Of a stretch of 64,000 nucleotides of DNA, positions 11,733 to 20,689 are shown one piece after another. Position 1 is the stretch's first letter; every line of letters starts with the position of its first letter. The notes under the pieces are model-generated. The model saw nothing but the letters and a program-made list of their open reading frames with translations. It ran no database searches and was not told the DNA's origin. Origin of the DNA: an uncultured Tateyamaria sp. (GTDB taxonomy: Bacteria > Pseudomonadota > Alphaproteobacteria > Rhodobacterales > Rhodobacteraceae); NCBI RefSeq assembly GCF_947504105.1, contig NZ_CANNGP010000005.1, forward strand, positions 62,001 through 126,000, in the 5' to 3' direction. Made by a program: the position numbers and the translations under genes.

Positions 11733-11840
11733 TGTGGCGACTTGTTCGTGAATGTCGCACATCCCGCCCTGACTGACCTTGCGTCGCCTGACAACAAGGC
11801 CATAGCGTGCGCCGGAATTCTAAGTGAAGCAAGGCATCCG

Positions 11841-13148
11841 ATGGCACGTGAATACCTTAAAAAAGCGACCCTCACATCAAAATCAGGGGCGTCTGACGTC
11901 AATCAGATTGTGACTGATATCTTGTCCGATATCGAATCTGGGGGCGATGCCAAAGCTTTGGAATACGCTAAGAAGTTCGACAAGTACGAAGGTAATGTAC
12001 TGTTGACCAAGGCCGAGATCGAAGCCGCTATCAAGCAAGTTCCAGACAAGCTGAAAGACGATATTCAGTTTGCCCACGACAATGTGCGCCGATTTGCAGA
12101 AACGCAAAAAGCTACGGTTGCGGATGTTGAATTGGAAGTCGTTCCGGGCCTGATCGCAGGTCAGAAAGCCATCCCAGTGGATGCCGCGGGCTGTTATGCC
12201 CCCGGTGGACGCTACAGCCACGTCGCCAGTGCCATCATGACGGTGACCACCGCCAAGGTCGCGGGTTGTAAACACATCACCGCGTGTTCGCCTCCACGGC
12301 CCGGTGTGGGTGTGGCCCCGGCCATAGTCTATGCGGCGCATATCTGTGGAGCGGACAAGATCATGGCCATGGGCGGCGTGCAGGGTGTGGCGGCTATGAC
12401 TTTTGGTCTTTTTGGTCTGCCAAAGGCGAATATTCTTGTCGGTCCTGGAAACCAGTTCGTGGCCGAAGCCAAACGCATCCTGTTCGGGCGCGTAGGCATC
12501 GATATGATCGCAGGCCCGACCGATAGTCTGATCCTTGCGGACGCACAGGCCGACGCGCACATTGTGGCAACAGACCTCGTGAGCCAGGCCGAGCATGGCT
12601 ATAACTCACCCGTCTGGCTTGTCACCGACAGTCGTGATCTGGCCGAGCAAGTGATGGGCATGGTCCCGGATTTGATCGCTGATCTGCCCGAGCTGAACCG
12701 TGAAAACGCCACCGCAGCATGGCGCGACTATGCCGAGGTTATCCTGTGCTCAGATCGTGAAGAGATGGCAGCCTGTTCCGACGATTATGCCCCGGAGCAC
12801 CTGACAGTGCAGGCCGAGGATCTGGATTGGTGGCTTGAGCGGCTGACATGTTATGGTTCCCTGTTCCTTGGCGAGGAGACAACCGTATCCTATGGTGACA
12901 AGGCATCGGGCACGAACCACGTCCTGCCAACATCGGGGGCGGCCAACTATACCGGTGGGCTGTCGGTGCACAAATACATGAAGATTGTCACATGGCAGCG
13001 GGCGACCCGCGAAGGATCCAAACCGGTAGCCGAAGCAACCGCACGCATTTCGCGTCTCGAGGGGATGGAGGGGCATGCGCGGTCGGCGGATGTTCGTCTG
13101 GCCAAGTATTTCCCCGGCGAAAACTTTGACCTGAGTGCAGAAGGCTGA
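11841..13148 (+). CDS. hpsN: HisD-family dehydrogenase, probable (R)-2,3-dihydroxypropane-1-sulfonate 3-dehydrogenase
   Basis: A 435-residue member of the histidinol dehydrogenase family. The NAD-binding and zinc sites of HisD are recognisable: PGGRYSHVASAIMT, GPGNQFVAEAKR, the Gln and His of SQAEHG, and the Asp/His region YGDKASGTNHVLPT. The family includes HpsN, which oxidises (R)-DHPS twice to (R)-sulfolactate with NAD. The downstream sulfopyruvate decarboxylase genes favour HpsN over a biosynthetic HisD, and the sequence between motifs differs from HisD. The ATG at 11841 is chosen because the family alignment begins there; the upstream extension to 11742 covers promoter DNA. Confidence 0.78.
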   Translation: MAREYLKKATLTSKSGASDVNQIVTDILSDIESGGDAKALEYAKKFDKYEGNVLLTKAEIEAAIKQVPDKLKDDIQFAHDNVRRFAETQKATVADVELEVVPGLIAGQKAIPVDAAGCYAPGGRYSHVASAIMTVTTAKVAGCKHITACSPPRPGVGVAPAIVYAAHICGADKIMAMGGVQGVAAMTFGLFGLPKANILVGPGNQFVAEAKRILFGRVGIDMIAGPTDSLILADAQADAHIVATDLVSQAEHGYNSPVWLVTDSRDLAEQVMGMVPDLIADLPELNRENATAAWRDYAEVILCSDREEMAACSDDYAPEHLTVQAEDLDWWLERLTCYGSLFLGEETTVSYGDKASGTNHVLPTSGAANYTGGLSVHKYMKIVTWQRATREGSKPVAEATARISRLEGMEGHARSADVRLAKYFPGENFDLSAEG

Positions 13149-13206
13149 CCCATTTCGCATCACCTGCAGCTTTGCTGGCGTCGTGGCGAAGGAGAGGAGC
13201 CGCATT

Positions 13207-14181
13207 ATGAAAGCACTAGTTTACGATGGCGTCGAAACACTGACGTTCCGTGACGTGCCCGACGCTGTGGCGGGGCCGGAACAGGAACTGGTGCGTGTCG
13301 CTGCCTCGGGTATCTGTGGATCAGACATGCATGCATATCTGGGACATGATAACCGGCGACCCGCTCCGCTGATCCTTGGGCACGAAGCTGCAGGTGTGAT
13401 CGTGGGTGGGACCTGCGACGGGACACGTGTCACCATCAATCCACTTGTGGGTTGTGGGCGCTGCGTCGCCTGCGTGTCAGGCCGCGACAACCTGTGCGCT
13501 GATCGCAAGATCATTTCAATGCCGCCGCGCGAAGGTGCATTTGCCGAACTGGTGGCGATGCGTCCGGCAAACCTAGTCGAAGTGCCAAAGGACGTATCTC
13601 TGAACAAGGCCGCGTTGGCAGAACCACTTGCCGTCAGTTGGCATGCTGTCCGCCTTGGCCTTTCGGCTCTGGATCCTGCGGCCAACAGGTCGGCCCTTGT
13701 TCTTGGAGGAGGCGCCATCGGTCTGGCCGCAGCCTTGGCATTGAAAGCGCAAGGCATAGTCAATGTAACGATTGCAGAGCCCAATGACGCAAGACGTCTT
13801 TTTCTTGAAAAACAATGTGATCTTCCATGTGTCCCCGCGGGGACAGGCAGCTACGGTCTTGTTGTGGATGCCGTGGGATACGCCGCTACTCGGGCTTCAG
13901 CTTCATCACTCACGGAACCCGGCGGCGTCATTGTTCACATCGGACTGGGCGAAAACACCGGTGGGCTCGACATTCGGCGCATGACTTTGCAGGAAATTAC
14001 ATTCATAGGAACATACACTTATACACCACAGGACTTCCGAGACACATGCGCTGCCATTTTCGATGGTCGGCTTGGTGCACTCGACTGGACGGAAGAACGT
14101 CCATTATCTGCTGGCGCAAGCGCGTTCGCCGACTTGCGCAGCGGGGCCGTTGCCGCGCCAAAGATCATCCTCCACCCCTGA
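13207..14181 (+). CDS. Zinc-dependent alcohol dehydrogenase (MDR family) in the sulfonate cluster
   Basis: A 324-residue medium-chain dehydrogenase. The catalytic-zinc residues are in SGICGSDMH and GHEAAG; a structural zinc site of four Cys lies in CGRCVACVSGRDNLC; the NAD-binding Rossmann loop is LGGGAIGLAAA. It is about 20 residues shorter than typical. A strong ribosome site (GAAGGAGAGGAG) precedes the ATG at 13207. Hps clusters carry extra dehydrogenases that interconvert DHPS enantiomers, one of MDR type; alternatively this enzyme could oxidise sulfolactate to sulfopyruvate, the step otherwise missing here. The substrate is inferred from context only. Confidence 0.8.
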   Translation: MKALVYDGVETLTFRDVPDAVAGPEQELVRVAASGICGSDMHAYLGHDNRRPAPLILGHEAAGVIVGGTCDGTRVTINPLVGCGRCVACVSGRDNLCADRKIISMPPREGAFAELVAMRPANLVEVPKDVSLNKAALAEPLAVSWHAVRLGLSALDPAANRSALVLGGGAIGLAAALALKAQGIVNVTIAEPNDARRLFLEKQCDLPCVPAGTGSYGLVVDAVGYAATRASASSLTEPGGVIVHIGLGENTGGLDIRRMTLQEITFIGTYTYTPQDFRDTCAAIFDGRLGALDWTEERPLSAGASAFADLRSGAVAAPKIILHP

Positions 14182-14200
14182 TGCCGGAGACCCCAGGATC

Positions 14201-14707
14201 ATGAACATAGACAAGAAGATCACCCACGATCTCGTGGCGAACGATATATCATTCGTAACGACGGTGCCCTGCAAGCAGCTTGCGGGCGTCATCGAAGAGA
14301 TCGACAACCACGACGAGATTTTTCACATCCCCTCGAACAAGGAAGACGAAGGAATGGGCCTTTGCGCTGGTGCATGGATGGGGGGCAAACGCCCAGCGAT
14401 CATCATGCAGAACACGGCCATCGGAGTGACGATCAACACGCTGGCAACGCTGATACAGTATTACCGGATGCCATTGCCCATGCTGATCTCGTATCGCGGT
14501 GAATTGCGCGAGCCGGTGGCGTGTCAGGTCGAGATGGCCGTGCATACAAAGGCACTGCTGGCGCAGATGAACATCCCCACCTACCACTTCCACAAACAGT
14601 CAGATGTGGAAGAACTGGATATGATCCTGAAATACACATTCATGTGCAACAAACCCGTGGCGATCCTGACGGACGCCAACTTCTGGGGAGGCTATGGCGA
14701 CCAATGA
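14201..14707 (+). CDS. comD: Sulfopyruvate decarboxylase subunit alpha
   Basis: A 168-residue protein matching the thiamine diphosphate pyrimidine-binding half of sulfopyruvate decarboxylase. Visible features are FVTTVPCKQLAGVI, the catalytic Glu region SNKEDEGMGLCAGAW, and a central AIIMQNTAIGVTINTL. With ComE it converts 3-sulfopyruvate to sulfoacetaldehyde and CO2 in the cytosol. Phosphonopyruvate decarboxylase is the nearest alternative but is normally one fused chain. The stop overlaps the comE start by four bases. Confidence 0.85.
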   Translation: MNIDKKITHDLVANDISFVTTVPCKQLAGVIEEIDNHDEIFHIPSNKEDEGMGLCAGAWMGGKRPAIIMQNTAIGVTINTLATLIQYYRMPLPMLISYRGELREPVACQVEMAVHTKALLAQMNIPTYHFHKQSDVEELDMILKYTFMCNKPVAILTDANFWGGYGDQ

Positions 14708-15258
14708 TCCGTTCTGAAATCCTTAAGGAAATTGCCCCCATCCTGCGCGATCAACTGGTTGTGTGTAATATCGGCATCCCGAGCCAGGAGCTTCACGCCA
14801 TCGACGACCAGCCGACAAATTTCTACATGTTGGGCACGATGGGACTGTCATCATCGATCGGACTGGGCCTTGCACTGGCGCAAGACAAGACTGTCATTTC
14901 TATCGATGGGGACGGGTCGGTGCTGACCAATCTGTGCACCTTGCCGACCATCGCCAACAACGTTGCTGACAACTACATCTTGATGATCATCGATAACGGC
15001 TCCTATGGATCGACGGGGGACCAGCCGACCTATACTGGCAAGAAGACGTCGCTGGCTGGTATGGCGCGGGCGGCAGGCTGCGATAACGTAGTCGAGGTGA
15101 TGGACGTTGACACCGGCCCTGCGCTTGAAAAGGCAATTGCTGAGCAGAAAATGACCGTCATGGTTGTCAAATGCGATAGCGGCAACGCCAAGATGCCGGT
15201 CATCACCATGGACCCCGTCGTGATCAAGGATCGGTTCATGAAGGCGGTCACCGCCTGA
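14704..15258 (+). CDS. comE: Sulfopyruvate decarboxylase subunit beta
   Basis: A 184-residue ThDP pyrophosphate-binding half. The Mg-ThDP motif starts at GDGSVLTN and ends about 27 residues later at the IIDN Asn. A family-typical MLGTMGLSSSIGLGLA stretch precedes it. It pairs with ComD, and the four-base overlap indicates coupled translation. Sulfoacetaldehyde made by this pair is normally consumed by Xsc, which is not in the window. A hairpin follows about 70 bp after the stop. Confidence 0.87.
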   Translation: MIRSEILKEIAPILRDQLVVCNIGIPSQELHAIDDQPTNFYMLGTMGLSSSIGLGLALAQDKTVISIDGDGSVLTNLCTLPTIANNVADNYILMIIDNGSYGSTGDQPTYTGKKTSLAGMARAAGCDNVVEVMDVDTGPALEKAIAEQKMTVMVVKCDSGNAKMPVITMDPVVIKDRFMKAVTA

Positions 15259-15328
15259 TGATGTGGTGTGCCCTAGGAAGTGGCAAGCCAAGGTCAAATT
15301 AACACCAAATTCATCGATAAGAACGTAC

Positions 15329-15362
15329 TCTGCCCGCCATGGGAAACGCATTGGCGGGCAGA
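15329..15362 (+). terminator. Perfect 11-bp hairpin after comE
   Basis: TCTGCCCGCCA and TGGCGGGCAGA are exact inverted repeats with a 12-nt loop. It lies 70 bp after comE and could end the sulfonate transcript. No T-run follows, so it may be rho-dependent or serve another purpose. Confidence 0.5.
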
Positions 15363-16019
15363 TCAGTGTGCGGAAAGACATTGCTCGTGAACGGGCGCAT
15401 TCAAATGTCGCTTTGTCGCATTGGAACCATAAGTAACGAACTTCCCGCAGAGTCCCATGCAGCCCCTCCCGTCCCGGCGAGCGTTTCCAATGGTGATCTG
15501 GCCGCCATGGAACATATCTGTCCTCAATTTCCGGAGAACGTTCCGGTTGCTCAACCCAAGTCGCCTGTAGCCTCGGGACAGGTCGCCGAGCACTTTGTCC
15601 AGGTACCCATAAACAAATCAGGCTTTTGGAAGTCTGCCGAGCGGGACGAACAAAGATATCGCGGTTTCATACGGGCTCTCAATCAAGCTGCTGGCTTGGA
15701 GTGGCAACGTAATGCGCGGGAGGTTGGGGCATTCTGGCCGTTCCACGTGAACATGTTGTGTGTTTCGGTTTACGTCTTCATCGGATCAGCTGCAGCTGGA
15801 GGACGACAGATTGGCACGATGTTGCTGGTCGGGACTTGGGTGAGCTACGCCAATAAGATCCCAACTCTGTGTGCAAGTTGGCTTTTTGCGCAATTTGAAT
15901 GCTTGTCAGCCGCCTGCGGGATGCCCGCTGTCGCCTTGGTCAAAGGGGCGGAAGAACGGAAGTCCAATCTGAGGCAGACCAGTACGCGCACGGCCACGCG
16001 GCTCAAAGGGATGGCGTAA
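15339..16019 (+). CDS. Doubtful open reading frame, unknown product
   Basis: An open frame of up to 226 codons fills the gap between comE and cheD. I recognise no family. The first ATG sits inside the hairpin, so any real start is later (15405 or 15510). One hydrophobic stretch (HVNMLCVSVYVFIGSAAA) could be membrane-spanning. The amino-acid mix and codon use look less like neighbouring genes, and no clear ribosome site is present. It may be a real orphan gene, an eroded gene, or chance. Confidence 0.28.
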   Translation: MGNALAGRSVCGKTLLVNGRIQMSLCRIGTISNELPAESHAAPPVPASVSNGDLAAMEHICPQFPENVPVAQPKSPVASGQVAEHFVQVPINKSGFWKSAERDEQRYRGFIRALNQAAGLEWQRNAREVGAFWPFHVNMLCVSVYVFIGSAAAGGRQIGTMLLVGTWVSYANKIPTLCASWLFAQFECLSAACGMPAVALVKGAEERKSNLRQTSTRTATRLKGMA

Positions 16020-16027
16020 ATCACACC

Positions 16028-16531
16028 ATGCAGCAGATCCTGTATATCACGCAAGGTGAACACGCCATCGGTTCTGCGCCTGACATTGTGATCTCGACCT
16101 TGCTGGGCTCCTGCGTGGCCTGCTGTCTGTGGGACTCTGTGGTGCATGTCGGGGGCATGAACCATATGCTGCTGGCAACGTCTGGCAGCGGAGACACTCG
16201 CAGCGCGCTGTCCGGCATCAATGCGATGGAGGTGTTGATAAACGACCTGATCAAACTTGGCGCCGTCCGGAGCAGAATGAGAGCCAAGGTTTTTGGTGGC
16301 GCGCAAATGATGTCAGGCTTTTCGGATATCGGAGCAAAAAATGCGACCTTTACCCTGTCCTATCTTGCGCAAGAAGGTATTCCTGTGATGACACAGTCGC
16401 TGGGCGGATATCGCGCCAGAAACCTGCGGTTCTGGCCCGGTACGGGCCGGGCAATGCTAAAAGTCACGGACACGACTGTACGTGACATCGCTGTGGCAGC
16501 ACCGGGTGGTAACGGCCTCGAGTTGTTCTGA
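16028..16531 (+). CDS. cheD: Chemoreceptor glutamine deamidase CheD
   Basis: A 167-residue CheD. The catalytic Cys is in LLGSCVACCLWD and the His in VGGMNHMLL; KVFGGAQMM follows. CheD deamidates glutamines in chemoreceptor methylation regions and can interact with CheC-type proteins. The ATG at 16028 matches the family start. It is convergent with the rest of the chemotaxis genes, ending 23 bp before the small minus-strand gene. The cluster has CheR but no CheB, so adaptation may rely on genes elsewhere. Confidence 0.93.
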   Translation: MQQILYITQGEHAIGSAPDIVISTLLGSCVACCLWDSVVHVGGMNHMLLATSGSGDTRSALSGINAMEVLINDLIKLGAVRSRMRAKVFGGAQMMSGFSDIGAKNATFTLSYLAQEGIPVMTQSLGGYRARNLRFWPGTGRAMLKVTDTTVRDIAVAAPGGNGLELF

Positions 16532-16554
16532 GTGACCGACATTCACGCACCCGG

Positions 16555-16905
16555 TTAAAACAGTTCCACTGAACCAGAATCAGGCTGGACACTGTCCGTG
16601 TCGTCCGGAGCGAGGATTGATCTCGTCTCTGCCAGCCGCAGATTTTCTGATGAAAACAACTTTTCTTGCGATTGCGTTGCCAGCGATTTTGAAATGATTG
16701 AGAGGTCCTGCAATGATTGGCAAATCCGGTCCATATTTTGCAGTCGCGTAATCTGGTCGCCTGAAAGGGTTAAGGAAGACTGCTTGGCCAATTCTGATAC
16801 CAGTTGAGAGATTTTGGACATCTCACAAGTCAGTGTTTCGAGCGTATTAGCCATACGCGACAGTACAAGGCTGGTGGGAATTGGCATCGCGTCGTGTTGA
16901 GACAT
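16555..16905 (-). CDS. Small chemotaxis-cluster protein of unknown function
   Basis: A 116-residue protein with no family that I recognise. Its N-terminal two-thirds is rich in Leu, Ser and Gln and probably alpha-helical (MANTLETLTCEMSKISQL and on). Its acidic tail ends VELF. Its stop-proximal start overlaps the upstream receiver gene by one base (TAATG), so it is translated with the chemotaxis operon. By position it could be a partner or phosphatase of the receiver protein, but nothing in the sequence proves this. Confidence 0.65.
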   Translation of the reverse strand: MSQHDAMPIPTSLVLSRMANTLETLTCEMSKISQLVSELAKQSSLTLSGDQITRLQNMDRICQSLQDLSIISKSLATQSQEKLFSSENLRLAETRSILAPDDTDSVQPDSGSVELF

Positions 16906-17291
16906 TACAGAGGCCCCATTACGGCTTCAAGACACCTTCGCAACTGCTTAGATTTAAATAGTTTTCTGATATAGTTGTTCATGCCCAGCTTGCGTCCGCA
17001 GTCGATGATCCGTTGTTCGGTCGTGCCTGTAACCAGAATGAATCCGATGTCCTTTGTCCTGAAGCCACTCCGTAATGAATGTAGAAGTTTCAACCCATCC
17101 ACGTTCGGCATGTTGTAGTCCGAAATGACTAGGTGCACGGGCGCGCGGGCAACAAGCGACAGAGCGTTTGCCCCATTTGGAGCGGTGGAGATGTGGCGTA
17201 TCCCAAATGCTTCAAGCGATTGTGCAATCAAGCCGCGACTGGTTGTCATGTCGTCAACGACCATAATTCGAATCTGATCTCGTAGGGCCAT
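16905..17291 (-). CDS. CheY-like single-domain response regulator (atypical)
   Basis: A 128-residue receiver domain. The acidic pair is in VVDDMTT, the phospho-acceptor is Asp58 in VISDYNMP, and the switch Thr is in LVTGTTEQ. The usual Lys-Pro near the end is replaced: the sequence is YIRKLFK, keeping the Lys but losing the Pro. That Pro normally gives a cis peptide after the conserved Lys, so dynamics may differ from the canonical CheY encoded upstream. It probably receives phosphate from CheA and may be a motor regulator or phosphate sink. Confidence 0.88.
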   Translation of the reverse strand: MALRDQIRIMVVDDMTTSRGLIAQSLEAFGIRHISTAPNGANALSLVARAPVHLVISDYNMPNVDGLKLLHSLRSGFRTKDIGFILVTGTTEQRIIDCGRKLGMNNYIRKLFKSKQLRRCLEAVMGPL

Positions 17292-17300
17292 TTTTGTATC

Positions 17301-18164
17301 CTATCGCGCTGCGCCGGACACTTCACAACACTTGCTGTATGCCGTTGGCCCTACAGAACGAAATCCATAGCTGTCCGGTGACAAAATGCGTTCCGAATGC
17401 CCGAGGAAAAAGAGACCACTAGGCGCAAGCGCACTGCTAAACTTTGGCCAAAGCTGCGTCTGAGTTACCTGATCGAAGTAAATGACGACATTCCGGCAAA
17501 AGATGGCATCAAAAGTGAACCGCATGGGCCAATCTGAAATAAGGTTCAGTTCTTTGAACAGGACGATCTTCTTCAACACTTCGGTCATATGACGGTGAGG
17601 TTGGCTGTCGCCACTTGCAACCGTGAATTGCTCCAAATCAGCTTGTGCCAAACCCGCCAATTGGGATGAAGTGTATCTGCCGGTCTTCGCCTGCCGGATA
17701 ACATGTGGGTCAATATCCGTTCCAAGAATTCGGAAATCCGCTGAGGCAAGCGCCGGTTCTTGTCGAAGCAAGTGCATTGCAATGGAGTATGGTTCTTGCC
17801 CGTTCGAGCATCCAGCGGACCAGATGCGGATGCGCTCATTTCGGTCCATGCGTTTACGAAAAACAGGTATAAGTCTTTCGCTCATCAATTCGAAGTGTTG
17901 TGCTTCGCGAAAGAAGTGGGACACGTTCGTGGTCAGTGCTGAGATCATGAAGCGACGCTCTTCAGCACCATCTTGTGACAGCACGTGATCGGCATAATCT
18001 GAGAAGGTACCCAGCTTTAGAGCCCGCAACCGATGCCGCAATCGAGATTGTACCATCAGCTTTTTCTCGCGCGCCAGCTTGATGCCACTCTCTCGATGGG
18101 CGAGCGAGGCGATCATATGAAACTGTCGATCGTCCAACCAGGGTTGGCCTGGAATCTGTCGCAT
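17301..18164 (-). CDS. cheR: Chemotaxis protein methyltransferase CheR
   Basis: A 287-residue S-adenosylmethionine-dependent methyltransferase that methylates glutamates on chemoreceptors. The N-terminal helical domain is followed by the SAM site WSAGCSNGQEPYSIAM, the ILGTDIDPHVIRQAK block and FCRNVVIYF. The ATG at 18164 lies inside the CheW stop region (four-base type overlap); a TTG one codon earlier is possible. No C-terminal receptor-tethering TPR is seen. Confidence 0.95.
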   Translation of the reverse strand: MRQIPGQPWLDDRQFHMIASLAHRESGIKLAREKKLMVQSRLRHRLRALKLGTFSDYADHVLSQDGAEERRFMISALTTNVSHFFREAQHFELMSERLIPVFRKRMDRNERIRIWSAGCSNGQEPYSIAMHLLRQEPALASADFRILGTDIDPHVIRQAKTGRYTSSQLAGLAQADLEQFTVASGDSQPHRHMTEVLKKIVLFKELNLISDWPMRFTFDAIFCRNVVIYFDQVTQTQLWPKFSSALAPSGLFFLGHSERILSPDSYGFRSVGPTAYSKCCEVSGAAR

Positions 18165-18628
18165 CAAGCGGCGTCACTTTCTGCCCGCACCAAGATTTGT
18201 GTTAAGTCTAAGACCCGTATTATGCGATCCTCTATCAGGGTCAGCGACCTGATGACGCCGGAACCGTCGGACGGGGCTGCATCCGGCAGTGCTTGCATGT
18301 CCTCTTCGTTGAGCGCCACGATATCCGATACAGCACCGACAAGCAGTCCGGTCATGCCTTCACCATGTTTGATGACAATGATTACGTTCCGGTCACTTTG
18401 GCCGCATTTGGGCAAACCCAGGCGCTCAGCCAAATCCATGACCGGCAACACCGTCCCGCGCAGATTGATGACGCCGCGCATGAAACTAGGCGCAAGCGGC
18501 ATTGGAGTTGCCCGTGTCCAGCCGCGTATCTCCCGGACGTTCATGATGTCGAGAGCGTATTCGTGATCACCCAATTTGAATGCTAACAATTCTATTGGTT
18601 TCGCCGTATCTGCTTCGCTCATGTTCAT
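18164..18628 (-). CDS. cheW: Chemotaxis coupling protein CheW
   Basis: A 154-residue CheW with the typical ELLAFKLGDHEYALDIMNVREI start, the MRGVINLRGTVLPVMDL core and GLLVGAVSDI. It links chemoreceptors to CheA at the membrane arrays. It overlaps both cheA (four bases) and cheR, so these genes form one transcript. Confidence 0.95.
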   Translation of the reverse strand: MNMSEADTAKPIELLAFKLGDHEYALDIMNVREIRGWTRATPMPLAPSFMRGVINLRGTVLPVMDLAERLGLPKCGQSDRNVIIVIKHGEGMTGLLVGAVSDIVALNEEDMQALPDAAPSDGSGVIRSLTLIEDRIIRVLDLTQILVRAESDAA

Positions 18629-20682
18629 GCCTCTACCATGACGCGCTCACGCGCCTGCGTTTTGGGTGCGTTTGCAACGATATCAGCGGGGTCTAGGATC
18701 AATGCAATCTGTCCGTCCCCGAGTATCGTGGCTGCTGCGATCCCTGGCGCGCGATAATGACTATCATCGAGCCCCTTGATCACAACCTGGCGCTGATCTT
18801 GAATCTCGTCGACGACGAGGGCCACACGCGTCTTATCGTCGAAGGTTAAAAGCAGGGCCACACGGTTGATAAAGGTGTCACATGGGGGCCGATATCCAAG
18901 AGCGGCGCCAAGATCAAAAAGCGGCACAAAACCGTCACGCACCCGCAATACAAAGCGACCAGGCTGGACTTGCTCGGCAGCCGTTTCGGATAGGGTAAAA
19001 GCCTCGGTGACCACGTTCAAAGGTACGACCAATGTTTCACCGGCTACAGCAACGACCATGCCATCAAGCACTGCCAACGTCAAAGGCAGTGATATGCTGA
19101 AAGATGTTCCGATGTTCGGTGTGGAATTGATGGTGATCCGCCCGCCCAAACCGTGGATAGCCGTGCGCACCACGTCCATCCCCACGCCACGCCCGGACAA
19201 GTCCGAGACGTCGGAGGCGGTTGAAAACCCCGGCAAAAACAGAAGGTTGTCAATCTCGGCATCCGTCAAGGTTGCATCGCGCGGCAGAAGCCCCTTGTCG
19301 ATTGCAATTTGTCGAACCTTCTTCCGATTTATACCGCGACCGTCGTCTGACACGTTGATCACAACACGACCGGACTTGTGTGCGGCACTCAGCCTTACTT
19401 GACCTTGTGCTGGTTTCCCAACTGCTGTCCGTGCGTCCGCAGGTTCCAGACCGTGGTCAACCGCGTTGCGTATCATGTGAGTCAGCGGCTCAGCCAGGCG
19501 TTCGATCACTGTTTTATCGAGTTCGGTCGTTTCGCCTTCGGTAACAAGCCGCACATCCTTGGAAACGGATGCCGAAGCTTCGCGTACAATCCGTGCTATA
19601 CGCTGGAACAGCGACTTTACTGGTTGCGCCCGGATCATCATCACACTGTCCTGAATATCGCGTGTCAATCGCTGGAATTCCTCCAGCCCGTTCACGGCGT
19701 CAGAGTGCGGGGGCAGCCCTACATCAACCAGGCTTTGGCTTAGCATTGCTTGGTTGATCACCAGTTCGCCAACAAGGTTAACCAGGCGTTCGATCCGATC
19801 TACATCGACGCGCACAACAGCTTTGCTCGTTACAGACCGTACGGCGCGCTGATCTGTCTTTCGCGGCTGCTGGATTGGGGATCTATCTACGCTCAGTGTG
19901 GGGGTGATTTCTGGTGCATTGACGTGTGAGCGGGCAGAGATTTGCAGGTCGCACGCGCCATCTATAGACTCGAACACAGATACGATTTCGGATTGGCTAA
20001 ACTCTGTCGTCAAAGTGAACAACCAGCTCAGGTAAACGGTCTGTGGCACCAATTGATTGAGCGTCGGTAATCGGCTTGTGTCACAGTGGACCTCAAGCTC
20101 GCCCAGGCCCGATAGAACGGTAAGATAAGCTGCTACATCGTGCTCGGTTTCAAATGCCTCCGGCTCCGGCGCGAAGACGATGTCGTATGTTAAAGCATTC
20201 GTGGGAGCATCCTCGCACATCACTGTCTGAGCGACATCAACCTTGATCGGTTCGAAAGCGATTTCTTCCACTGTCTCAACGTGCGGCACAGAGCCGGTTT
20301 TTGCCTCCAATTCGCCGAGTAGCGCCGCCCTTTCAGTTTTAGGGGGGTCCAGCCCGTCCCGATGGGTGCGAACGAGGTCCGACAAATGATCAGTCGCGCG
20401 AAAGAAAAGGTTTAGGAGATCAGGTTCAATTGCAATTTCGCCTGAGCGTACGGCATGCAAGACCGTTTCGTACTGGTGTGCAAACTGTACCATGCTCTCG
20501 AATCCGAAAGCCCCAGCACCACCCTTGATGGAATGGACTGCGCGAAACACGACATGGATCGTCTCACCATCATCTGTGCCTTCATCAAGTTCACGCAGCC
20601 CGTCCTGCAATGCCTCGAGCAGCTCCTCACACTCGACAAAGAACGACGCGCGAATTTCTGCCATGGGGTCCGAAGACGTCAT
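18625..20682 (-). CDS. cheA: Chemotaxis histidine kinase CheA
   Basis: A 685-residue CheA. The Hpt domain carries the phospho-His at about residue 50 (FRAVHSIKGG). After a linker come the dimerisation domain (VDRIERLVNLVGELVINQ), the ATPase domain (N box HMIRNAVDHGLE, DDGRGI, GRGVGMDVV) and a CheW-like regulatory domain at the C-terminus. A segment between Hpt and dimerisation domain could be a diverged P2 domain that binds CheY. It autophosphorylates in response to receptors and passes phosphate to the two receivers encoded in the same operon. Confidence 0.96.
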   Translation of the reverse strand: MTSSDPMAEIRASFFVECEELLEALQDGLRELDEGTDDGETIHVVFRAVHSIKGGAGAFGFESMVQFAHQYETVLHAVRSGEIAIEPDLLNLFFRATDHLSDLVRTHRDGLDPPKTERAALLGELEAKTGSVPHVETVEEIAFEPIKVDVAQTVMCEDAPTNALTYDIVFAPEPEAFETEHDVAAYLTVLSGLGELEVHCDTSRLPTLNQLVPQTVYLSWLFTLTTEFSQSEIVSVFESIDGACDLQISARSHVNAPEITPTLSVDRSPIQQPRKTDQRAVRSVTSKAVVRVDVDRIERLVNLVGELVINQAMLSQSLVDVGLPPHSDAVNGLEEFQRLTRDIQDSVMMIRAQPVKSLFQRIARIVREASASVSKDVRLVTEGETTELDKTVIERLAEPLTHMIRNAVDHGLEPADARTAVGKPAQGQVRLSAAHKSGRVVINVSDDGRGINRKKVRQIAIDKGLLPRDATLTDAEIDNLLFLPGFSTASDVSDLSGRGVGMDVVRTAIHGLGGRITINSTPNIGTSFSISLPLTLAVLDGMVVAVAGETLVVPLNVVTEAFTLSETAAEQVQPGRFVLRVRDGFVPLFDLGAALGYRPPCDTFINRVALLLTFDDKTRVALVVDEIQDQRQVVIKGLDDSHYRAPGIAAATILGDGQIALILDPADIVANAPKTQARERVMVEA

Positions 20683-20689
20683 CCGACCG

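Noticed and set aside
11841..13148. Biosynthetic histidinol dehydrogenase (hisD)
   Set aside because: The fold is HisD, but no his genes are near and the neighbours are sulfopyruvate decarboxylase subunits.
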